Positions 52,831-61,952 of a DNA stretch of 64,000 nucleotides are shown here, piece after piece; position 1 is the first letter of the stretch; every line of letters begins with the position of its first letter. A model generated the notes under the pieces. That model saw nothing but the letters and a program-made list of their open reading frames with translations. It ran no database searches and was not told the origin of the DNA. This stretch comes from Cydia pomonella (taxonomy: Eukaryota > Arthropoda > Insecta > Lepidoptera > Tortricidae). Location: positions 22,481,389-22,545,388 of the forward strand of contig NC_084713.1 in the NCBI RefSeq assembly GCF_033807575.1. Direction: 5' to 3'. The position numbers were made by a program, and so were the translations under genes.

Positions 52831-54235
52831 ACGACTAGTCGTAATCCGAAATTAAAAACAAACACGTACATAAAAGACAAATAAATACAAACAAAGACAC
52901 TAAAACTAACTCTTAAAAATAAGCACATTACTAATATAATAACCTACTTATACGGTCAACCGCATTCTGATCCCCAGCCAGCCCAAAAGTGCAAAAAATA
53001 CTTGCGGCATTAGACTTACCTTTTAAAAGGTAATCACGGTTCATACGAGTATTCCGGTCGATTTAAGTCTAGTGGAACTAACCGTAAATTATTCAAAATT
53101 GTTACTTGCGGCATGCATTGCCGCGCTGGATGGAAGCAATATACTAAATGTATCGGGATAACAAACGATGTATAGTGTATTAAATGCTTATATTATTTCA
53201 ATTATTTAATACCTACGCCAGAGGCGTTAGGTATGGTATGGGCGACGTGGGCCACCGCCTACGGCCTCGCGCCTCAAATAAGTATAACTCGGACACAACG
53301 TAAAAATGTTAGTTATTACTTACGCCACCAGAGGGCCTCGCTAAATGTACTTTGCCCTCATAAACATTTGGTCTTGCCCCACCACTGACCTACGCGATAA
53401 AATATAGTCGTACATTTTATAAATTGTAGCTATTTGAGGCTAAACTTTTAATCGCTCTCTTTGTCGCTGGGATGTGAAAACTGCCAGCTGCGCCGAATAG
53501 AACGGAATTAAAGGAACTTTTTCACTACGGGAATAAAATTTATAAAAAAGATATACAGCATTTTAGCAGTTAATCCACTTTCAGTCTAACGTTTTGTATG
53601 GAAATGTCACGGAAAAATTCGTAGGCTTAGAGAATAGGAAAGGGAAAAAATGTTAAATTAATTTTAAGGTGTCGTGGGCTGAGCAGAGTTTTTGAAAAAT
53701 CGTAACGCTTTATTAGGTTATTATGTGTTACCAAAAATTTTAATCTTACTACTAATTAAAATTCAAAAATATGATATGCGTCGTGAGCGAGATGGATGTA
53801 CGTGCTCGGGACACATATCCGTCTCGCTCACGCTTATGCTCGGTGAGAGTGAGAAAAGAACACAACCCTACCTTAAGAATCTTTCGGGAATTTGAACCAA
53901 GGATTATTACCTTCATAGATAGAAGAGATTATAGTTAGGTAGGTACTTACTTACTTATAACAAAACACGTGCTCATTATTTTTTTGCTGCTTTTAAACAT
54001 ATACTCAAACCAGCCATTAACTAGCAAGTTGCTCGAGCATCACTATAGGAGTTAGAAGATTTAGTACTTTGGAGGACAATTTCTCCCAATAGGTTGAGTT
54101 TGGGCAGCTAAAAAAAAATACGTGTCCGTTATTTTAGACTACTGTATAACATATATAAATATAAATCAAATCAGAACCGGACAGTTGGGTACCTTTCCTT
54201 GTTAGCCAACACCAAATACTGGCATGCCATGCTTG
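52831..54235. other. No gene; one dispersed repeat
   Basis: 53010-53100 carries AAAAGGTAATCACGGTTCAT and TTTAAGTCTAGTGGAACTAA, the inverted form of the repeat that hosts the SINEs at 466 and 21035. The rest is unassigned; a CGAGATGGATGTACGTGCTC and GTCTCGCTCACGC stretch near 53790 recalls a common repeat. Confidence 0.4.
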
Positions 54236-54239
54236 TTTG

Positions 54240-54425
54240 TTCAAAGCCAATCGACGGCACCGAGATCGCTTTTACGCTTCATGTTGTCAGACTCCAATGA
54301 CCTGGCTACGTAGTCCGAATGGGTGGCGATCGTGCAGTCTGGAGGGCGTACTTTGGCGTACCAAACCGCCGAAGACCTTTTGGGCGTCCTCAGTTCGTCG
54401 GAGAAGATATTATGGCATGTGAAAA
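54240..54425 (+). mobile_element. RTE-type LINE scrap
   Basis: One frame gives RMGGDRAVWRAYFGVPNRRR and PFGRPQFVGEDI, recalling the usual RM-x-DRA-x-R-x-YLGRP-x-GRRPVGRP block of RTE-like C-termini. Stops and frameshifts surround it. Confidence 0.6.
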
Positions 54426-55156
54426 TTGCAATTGTTTAGGAAAAGATTTACTTAATGGTGATCTTTCTAGCGGTGTTCCGGCGTTTCCGTCACGACTCAC
54501 TCTGGGAGTCTGGTGTCAGTTTGACAAAATAAATAATTTTTTGCTGATTACGTTCTTTTTGCAAGCTACCTGATACGGCATAAAGTCCCTCGAGCGTTAC
54601 TGTTGCGCTAGCAACCTGATATCGTATAAATCAGCTGTCAAATAGCGCTCCAGCAACGGAAACAGACTAGACAACTTGATAAACCTATTTCCCAAAATTT
54701 CCAAAACCCCTCACGTCCGTTCCTGTGATTAATGACAAAAGGAACCCCGTTCCTGTCCCGAAGGAACTATCCTTCTCACCGGGAAAATTGGTAAGACGGC
54801 ACTTTATAAAATATTCCCGTCCCGCTGGGCCGATCGCGGAGTTTCGGCACTATCGGGAATTAAGTTGTTGACCAGCGGAAAAACATGACAACGGAATAGA
54901 AGTAATAATTTTTTTGTTGGTTTTTGATGAGAAAAAATAAGTTTGTGAACCAAGTTTGGTTGCCCTGTGGGGACACGTTATAGTACAGACATTGTTTGAG
55001 TGGTTATGTGCGCACGACATGTCTGTATACGGATCAATGTACATATGTGTAAATTCTTTAAGTCAGTTGGGATTTTGAAAGTATGTCGTCATAAACTTGG
55101 CAATGTGGTACAAGAAAAAAATGTTATTCGCTGATATTGTTGACAAGCATGTGCAG
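54426..55156. other. No gene recognised
   Basis: No supported ORF or repeat. Confidence 0.45.
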
Positions 55157-55240
55157 TCAGCTGCAGAGAGAGGTGACCCGCCCCCTCTGCAGTTTGATTG
55201 TATGCAGGGGGGAGGGGGTCACCTCTCTGCAGATGAATGT
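55157..55240. repeat. Near-perfect hairpin with G/C-run arms
   Basis: CAGCTGCAGAGAGAGGTGAC and CCCGCCCCCTCTGCA face TGCAGGGGGGAGGGGGTCAC and CTCTCTGCAG across a loop of about 11 bases (GTTTGATTGTA). The arms are about 32 bp with one or two mismatches. A looser relative is at 29036. Confidence 0.85.
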
Positions 55241-56040
55241 ACCTTCATAGGCCAATACGTCAGCATTTCACGTCATAATTACGTTACTAATAAAACTGAA
55301 CTGTTTATGCATCAAACGTAAGCTATCTGAGCGAACGTAATATTAGTTATGCTGTTGTTTACTTCTAAGCATTAGTGTAGGTATGATATTACCCATATCA
55401 ATGTTATAAACACTAAGTTGTTAAAAAGTTTATAATGAGCGCTTATAGCTCACTAAACTGTATTAATTTATTGTTATTACTGTCTAGGATGAAAATGTAC
55501 ACTAGATTAAGTAATTGCATTGTAATAAATTATGTTAAATAAAGAACTCATTAAATTAATAACTGACTGTAAAAAAAAATTCAAACATTTAGTTTGGAGC
55601 GGAGTTCAGCGATAGCCGCTACGATGGAAATGTATATTGTGTCCGAAAATGAGTACGGTTTAGAATTTTCCAGTAGTTTACTAGTGCGTTATTTTCTATT
55701 TCATTTGACAATCAACGTCTTTATTCACCGTTCCATCATACAAGTACAACCATTTATTTCATAACTTCCACGCTGTTCTTAATTCTTGACGAGGAAAGCT
55801 CTCCAAAAAGCTCAGACGAAAGCTTAAAGCTCTTAAAGAACCTTATTAACTCCAGCTGCGTTTTTATGGAGTTCATCTCGAGCTTGAGCGGCATTTTAAC
55901 TTATCTTGGTATGATATTGATTTTATTTTATTCGAAATGCATTTCATTATCATGTTAATATTATGTAGAAGGCCTTTTTAAGATAAAAAAGTACATTTTT
56001 TTTCGAAAAACGATCAACCGATTAGCGATTAAATGAAGAA
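55241..56040. other. No gene recognised
   Basis: AT-rich sequence with no supported ORF; an AAAAAGCTC/GAGCTT-rich patch lies near 55800-55885. Confidence 0.45.
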
Positions 56041-56043
56041 AAA

Positions 56044-57377
56044 AGCGGCCAAGTGCGAGTCGGACTCGCGCATGAAGGGTTCCGTACCATTTAAGACGTA
56101 TTAAAAAAAATCTACTTGCTAGATCTTGTTCAACATTTTACCACTTTGGACACACATTTTACCACTTTGGAACTGTCTCTCGCGCAAACTATTCAGTTTA
56201 AAAAAAAATGATGTTAGGAACCTAAATATCATTTTTGAAGACCTATCCATAGATACCCCACACGTATGGGTTTGATGAAAAAAATTTTTTTTTAATTTAT
56301 TGACGTATTAAAAAAAAACTATTCACTAGATCTCGTTCAAACCAATTTTCGGTGGAAGTTTGCATGGTAATGTATATCATATATTTTTTTTAGATTTTTC
56401 ATTCTGTTATTTTAGAAGTTACAGGGGGGGGGACACACATTTTTTCACTTTGGAAGTGTCTCTCGCGCAAACTATTCAGTTTAGAAAAAAATTATATTAG
56501 AAACCTAAATATCATTTTTGAAGACCTATCCATAGATACCCCACACGTATGGGTTTGATGAAAAAATTTTTTTTTTTTTAAATTTTATGACGTATTAAAA
56601 AAAAACTACTTACTAGATCTCGTTCGAACCAATTTTCGGTGGAAGTTTGCATGGCAATGTATATCATATATTTTTTTTAGATTTTTCATTCTGTTATTTT
56701 AGAAGTTACAGGGGGGGGGGACACACATTTTTTCACTTTGGAAGTGTCTCTCGCGCAAACTATTCAGTTTAGAAAAAAATGGTATTAGAAACCTAAATAT
56801 CATTTTTGAAGACCTATCCATAGATACCCCACACGTAAGGGTTTGATGAAAAAATTTTTTTTTTTAAATTTTTATGACGTATTAAAAAAAAACTACTTAC
56901 TAGATCTCGTTCGAACCAATTTTCGGTGGAAGTTTGCATGGCAATGTATATCATATATTTTTTTTAGATTTTTCATTCTGTTATTTTAGAAGTTACGGGG
57001 GGGGGGGGACACACTTTTTATCACTTTGGAAGTGTCTCTCGCGCAAACTTTTCAGTTTAGAAAAAAATGATATTAGAAACCTCAATATCATTTTTAAAGA
57101 CCTATCCATAGATACCCCACACGTATGAGTTTGATGAAAAAAGATTTTTTGAGTTTCAGTTCTAAGTATGGGGAACCCCCAAAATTTATTGTTTTTTTTC
57201 TATTTTTGTGTGAACATCATAATGCGGTTCATAGAATACATCTACTTACCAAGTTTGAACAGTATAGCTTTTATAGTTTCGGAAAAAAGTGGCTGTGACA
57301 GAATCGGACAGACAGACGGACATGACGAATCTATAAGGGTTCCGTTTTTTGCCATTTGGCTACGGAACCCTAAAAAA
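56044..57377 (-). mobile_element. Interspersed element V2 with internal tandem expansion
   Basis: Inverted relative of 25370-26128: starts GCGGCCAAGTGCGAGTCGGA and ends ATTTGGCTACGGAACCCTAA, with GACAGACAGACGGACATGAC at about 57307. Between these a ~286-bp internal segment is present about 3.7 times (see the separate entry), which makes this copy nearly twice the single-unit length. Confidence 0.85.
56092..57150. repeat. ~286-bp tandem repeat inside V2
   Basis: Units start at ACGTATTAAAAAAAAACTA (about 56303, 56589, 56874; a shortened one at 56092). Each carries CCAATTTTCGGTGGAAGTTT, a G run of 8-11 bases, AGTGTCTCTCGCGCAAACTA and ACCCCACACGTATGGGTTTG. The units are very similar to each other, so the expansion is recent. 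Confidence 0.9.
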
Positions 57378-57597
57378 AATTCGAAAAATATTGTCAATTT
57401 TGTGACGCATTTTCACATACATTTTGTAGAGACCGTCACAAAACTGACACCCAAAATTTGTATAAAAACTGGGGACGCTTTTTTCTTTATTTTAATCAAT
57501 AGTCCTCGAGATCCTGAGTCAAACTAACCCAAAAGTTCTAAGTAAAAAGTAGAAAATAATGGTAATTTTTTTTTTAAATCCCCCGAGTGGGCGAAAT

Positions 57598-58020
57598 GCT
57601 AATAAAGCGGACTTGGAGCCCGAATCAGATTTAATAACTGGTTATGGTTTTGAATGGATTTTGATAAAGCCCAGGGCTTCAGACTTGGAGCCCGAATCAG
57701 ATTTAATAACTGGTTATGGTTTTGAATGGATTTTGATAAAGCCCAGGGCTTCAGACTTGGAGCCCGAATCAGATTTAATAAATGGTTACGGTTATGAATT
57801 GGTTTCAATAAGGCCCAGGGCCTCGGACTTGAAGTCCGAATCAGATTTAATAACTGGCTACAGATTTGAATTGGTTTTGATAAAGCCCAGGGCCTCGGAC
57901 TTGTAGGGCACTCCATTTTGCGTGCACCAATCAGCGTGACCGTTCTTCAAAGTCATATCAAAATAAGGTTAAAACCGTAATAAGTTGTTCCGAATCCGAA
58001 TCGGGTTCCTGGTTATAAGC
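57598..58020. mobile_element. MITE-U-related element with 72-bp tandem arm
   Basis: Four 72-bp units (57610-57681, 57682-57753, 57754-57825, 57826-57897) are followed by a single inverted relative at about 57935-58012 (AAAGTCATATCAAAATAAGG, GAATCCGAATCGGGTTCC). The element thus has one expanded arm and one single arm. Because 72 is divisible by three and no unit has a stop, long frames stay open on both strands (plus 57559-57906, 24-residue period beginning DLEPESDLITGYGFEWIL; minus 57599-57916). I regard them as by-products. Confidence 0.75.
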
Positions 58021-58089
58021 AATGTGTAGCGTTGCTGCCGTTTCGTAGCCGAGCTGTGGGAGATGTCTGTGAAGTTGGCATATCAAAAT

Positions 58090-58200
58090 CTAGCAGATTA
58101 CTATCATCATTCGCTTGCCCTTATCCCATTCAATTGGGGTCGGCGCAGCATGTCTTTTTCTTCCATATCTTTCTGTCACCCGTCATCTCATCGTTATTTA
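58090..58200. repeat. Dispersed repeat fragment
   Basis: GCTTGCCCTTATCCCATTCA, GGGGTCGGCGCAGCATGTCT and CTGTCACCCGTCATCTCATC form a block that I know as common in lepidopteran genomes, probably a LINE 3' end. No second copy is in the window. Confidence 0.45.
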
Positions 58201-58364
58201 ACTATTTCACAATTTTACTTATAGGAACGGGACTTAATCGCGTATTGACACAGATCTACATATCCACATACTCACACAGAGGATTTCCACAGATCGCTAT
58301 TTATTTACATTATAGCAGAAAAGAGCAGGAAGGCATTGCAATCAAAAATATTGCAATTTCAATC

Positions 58365-58440
58365 GGGACGAGGGTTTGGGGATCTGATCCGCGTGGAATC
58401 CAGTCATTAGTACATGAAAGCGGAAACGAATATCGACTGG
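58365..58440. repeat. Dispersed repeat (as at 38325)
   Basis: GGGTTTGGGGATCTGATCCG and GGAATCCAGTCATTAGTACA match 38334-38385. Confidence 0.6.
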
Positions 58441-58666
58441 TATGGTAGATTGTTAACCAAGGGATGAACTGTGGATGTACGTCTTTTTACGAAGGGGAAA
58501 CTTTTTGCGATAACTCAAAAACAGCTAAACTGATCATATCCGCTATAGTTTTCATTTAATGTTTTTCTTAAGCTCTACTTCTAAGATTTTTTTCATATTT
58601 TTTGGACCTATGGTTCAAAAGTTAGAGGGGGGGGGGACACATTTTTTTTTTCTTCGAAGCATTCGA
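58441..58666 (-). mobile_element. Element V, partial; insertion host of the LINE
   Basis: Inverted match to 15355-15605 (AACCAAGGGATGAA, CGATAACTCAAAAACAGCTA, GGGGGGACACATTTTTTTTT). It stops where the LINE's 3' repeat tail begins, so the LINE inserted into a V copy whose other half should lie beyond the LINE's 5' end, outside the window. Confidence 0.8.
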
Positions 58667-58960
58667 ATTCAGTTTCAGTTTCAGTTTCAGTTTATTTATT
58701 CAAGAACAATTTACATCGTGTTTGAATATTCCTTATACATATATACAATTAATATTAACCTAGTGAGTACACCTATACAATAGAATACCAATAAGAAAAA
58801 ACAAATAGGCATGCAAAACATAAATAATAACACAAATAATAAATTCTATTATGACATTAAAACATTTCGACAATCAGCCAAAGCAAATTCATAAATCAAT
58901 TGAAAATAGTAATAAAATAATAAATATTATAATGTCAGTACGATCAATAAAATGTATTCA

Positions 58961-61909
58961 TTAAAAATCACTAATGTCATAACAGCATTTCTCTAACAAA
59001 TATAATTTTAACTTGTCTCTAAATGTTGCGGAACATTTTAAAACTTTAAAATCTGTAGGCATCTTGTTAAACAATCTGACCGCTTGAACTCTGGCGCTGT
59101 GTTCTACAACCTCCAGTCGCGGAGCTACTTTTGATGTCAAGTTCTTAGTCCTAGATGCTTCCCGCGACACCATTTCCGATTCCGTTTCATAACGATTGCG
59201 ATGCTTGATAACATCTGTTAAGAGAATTAGTATGTAAAGACTAGGTACAGTAAGTATTTTTAGACTCTTGAAGTGTTCTTTACAACTTTCCCATGGAGGA
59301 AGCCTAGCTATAGCACGTATTGCATCTTTTTGGGCCACGAAAGCGCGATTTATGTTGTATCTATAGCTGTTGCCCCAAAGTTTTATACTGTAGCGGAGTT
59401 TGGATTCTACAAGAGCAAAGTACACCATCCTAAGTTGTTCGACAGTCAATTCGGCCCTAAGGCTGCGAATAGCATAACAAGCAGAACTAATTGAGTTATC
59501 AATACTGTTCAATTCGTCTTTCCAGTTTAATAGTGCATCTAGGTGAATACCCAATATTTTGGTGCTATCTACGGGCTGAATTATGTCATCATTTATATGA
59601 ACACTTAGAGTCTCCTTATTTCTAGCTGTAGTTTTAAATAGCATAGCACAAGTCTTTGAGCTATTTAAGATCAAACTATTAGCTCGAAGCCATGTTTGAC
59701 ATGCCTTTAGCGCTAAATTTACCTTATCATTTAGATCAGCAATAGTTTGGCTCGACAAAACTGCACTCGTGTCGTCAGCAAAAATTACCAATTTTATTCC
59801 TGGAATTTCTTTACAAAGATAAGAAATAAAATCGTTTAAATATAAAACAAAAAACATCGGTCCCAATACAGATCCTTGAGGAACACCTCTTGTTATGTTA
59901 ACGCATTTTGACCTATTTGTGACCTCAATAGAACTTTCAAGAACCTCTTTAACTTCTACAAACTGTTTTCGGTTCCGTAAATATGACATGCATAAATTTA
60001 ATACATTTCCCCTGATGCCATAAAATTCTAGTTTGTACAATAAGATATTATGGTCGATAGTGTCAAAAGCGGATCTTAAATCAAGAAACACACCAGCCAC
60101 CCTTAACTTTTCATTTAAGTCATTAGTAATATCCTCAATTAAAGTATCTATAGCCTCAGAAGTACCAATACCTTTCTGATAGGCAAATTGCCTTACATTA
60201 ATAATATTATTATTTAATAGGTGTGCCGTAAGTCTTTTTTTTATTATCTTTTCAAAAATTTTGGACAAAGTCGGTAATAAAGAAATGGGTCTATAATTCT
60301 TAGGATCCGTTCGCGAACCTTTCTTATGTAAGGGAATAATTTTAGCAATTTTCAGCTGCTCGGGAAAAATACCCTGGTCAATACAATTATTATAAAAACA
60401 TGAAAGTGGTTGGGCCAGCTGATCAATATTATCTTTGATTACGGTTATGGGTATATCGTCATATCCACTAGATTTTTTATTTTTCATGGCTTTGACAATA
60501 GACTTTATTTCAAATGAAGTTGTTAGCCTTATTACCATATGATTTTGTACTCTTTTGGAATTTGATTCTAGTAAAGAAAAAGCTAGGGCAGGATCACCAG
60601 TTACTTGAAAATTTGCGGAATCAAAATTATTAGAAAAAATATCGGCTATTTCCTCACCATTGTCTACTAATAATTGATCTGTTTTAAGTAAAAGTTTGTT
60701 ATTACTAAGAACTTTATTCTTATTTGTACGTTTGTTTACTACTTCCCAGATGCTTTTAGCAGAGTTCTTTGCCTGTGTAATTTGGTTTTGTACCGTTAAC
60801 ATCCTTGCCGTCTTGAGAACCTTTTTGAATATTTTAATATACGATTTGCGATAGCTAATTAAACTTTGATCATTGCGAACATTATCTATTGATAATAACA
60901 CACGTTTCATTTTGCTTGCTACCTTGATTCCCTTTGTTATCCACATAATTTTGTTACTTTTTCGTAAATTGATCTTTTTCTTTACTTTTTTAAAACTTTT
61001 ATCAAATATTGTACTAAATGTTTTAAGAAAGCTATTAATGCATAAAACATCCAAGTTTTCTTTAGTAATATAATCATTGAAAAATTCATGATTCCTTCTA
61101 CTAAAAACTCTGCGGTGTACAAAAATGGCTTTCTCCTTCTTGCTTACGTGCTTATTATTATTGACTACAAAGCCAGTTTCTATACCTGCATGTCCATCTG
61201 ACAGACCGTTATGATCCACTATAGTCCATAAGACATACTCCTCAGGTAAATTTGTCAGGATATTGTCTATGCATGATTCAGATTCATTGCGCTTAAACGT
61301 CACTCTGTTCTGAACAAGATGCCTAAAGTTATATGATCGCAAAAGTTTAACGAACATATTTTTCCTCTTATCATCTTTTAACATATTTACATTAAAATCT
61401 CCGCAGATAATACATTTTTTGTCAATGAAGTACTGTAGTAGCTGTTCTAACTTCTCCATAAAAATATCAAATTTTTTGTCATTTTGGTAACAACAACATA
61501 TAAATACATTAGTGTCCAAATCCCGAACCCCACAAATTTCAAAACACTCCACTCTAGACATTTTTTTGCACTCTAATAAAGGTTCCGTCTTCCTACCTTT
61601 TTCAGCCAGTATCAAAGTACCACCCCTTTTTTTCTTGGTTCTAGAAAACATACAAACTATTTCGTAATTATAAAAAACTACACAATTGGCTTCACTGCTG
61701 TTTAAAAAGTGCTCGCAAAAACATACAAAATGCGGTTTTTTATCTAAACTGTCTAAGTACAATTCCACCAAATCTTGCTTCGATTTTATACCACATACGT
61801 TTTGTAGAAAGACATTTAAAGACGTTGTTTCTAATTGCTGACTATTGGACAATGATAATTTGCTATCAATAGCCTTTTCTATGTTGACATTTCCTAGCTC
61901 ACTATTCAT
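58961..61909 (-). CDS. LINE ORF2: APE endonuclease and reverse transcriptase (982 aa)
   Basis: Nicks target DNA and copies the element RNA at the nick (target-primed reverse transcription). Endonuclease motifs in order: FLQNVCGIKSK (near residue 35), a CEHF glutamate, ICGDFNVNML, SCIDNILTN, and LSDGHAG where the catalytic SDH triad usually stands. The RT has KIIPLHKKGSRTDPKNYRPI, FLDLRSAFDTIDH, ITRGVPQGSVLGPMFFVLYL and the catalytic FADDTSAV (residues 710-716, Asp712 and Asp713). The C-terminus resembles the fragment at 610-1420. Length is normal for CR1-like ORF2. The ATG at 61909 lies 43 bp after the ORF1 stop, so translation probably needs reinitiation. The antisense frames at 59273 and 60873 are shadows. 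Confidence 0.95.
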   Translation of the reverse strand: MNSELGNVNIEKAIDSKLSLSNSQQLETTSLNVFLQNVCGIKSKQDLVELYLDSLDKKPHFVCFCEHFLNSSEANCVVFYNYEIVCMFSRTKKKRGGTLILAEKGRKTEPLLECKKMSRVECFEICGVRDLDTNVFICCCYQNDKKFDIFMEKLEQLLQYFIDKKCIICGDFNVNMLKDDKRKNMFVKLLRSYNFRHLVQNRVTFKRNESESCIDNILTNLPEEYVLWTIVDHNGLSDGHAGIETGFVVNNNKHVSKKEKAIFVHRRVFSRRNHEFFNDYITKENLDVLCINSFLKTFSTIFDKSFKKVKKKINLRKSNKIMWITKGIKVASKMKRVLLSIDNVRNDQSLISYRKSYIKIFKKVLKTARMLTVQNQITQAKNSAKSIWEVVNKRTNKNKVLSNNKLLLKTDQLLVDNGEEIADIFSNNFDSANFQVTGDPALAFSLLESNSKRVQNHMVIRLTTSFEIKSIVKAMKNKKSSGYDDIPITVIKDNIDQLAQPLSCFYNNCIDQGIFPEQLKIAKIIPLHKKGSRTDPKNYRPISLLPTLSKIFEKIIKKRLTAHLLNNNIINVRQFAYQKGIGTSEAIDTLIEDITNDLNEKLRVAGVFLDLRSAFDTIDHNILLYKLEFYGIRGNVLNLCMSYLRNRKQFVEVKEVLESSIEVTNRSKCVNITRGVPQGSVLGPMFFVLYLNDFISYLCKEIPGIKLVIFADDTSAVLSSQTIADLNDKVNLALKACQTWLRANSLILNSSKTCAMLFKTTARNKETLSVHINDDIIQPVDSTKILGIHLDALLNWKDELNSIDNSISSACYAIRSLRAELTVEQLRMVYFALVESKLRYSIKLWGNSYRYNINRAFVAQKDAIRAIARLPPWESCKEHFKSLKILTVPSLYILILLTDVIKHRNRYETESEMVSREASRTKNLTSKVAPRLEVVEHSARVQAVRLFNKMPTDFKVLKCSATFRDKLKLYLLEKCCYDISDF

Positions 61910-61952
61910 GGGTGCAGATGCATAGGTATACAGATCCGGTACAGAAGTGTCA

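Noticed and set aside
57559..57916. Genes encoding 24-residue repeats on both strands
   Set aside because: Open frames follow from a stop-free 72-bp unit; the flanks show transposon structure.
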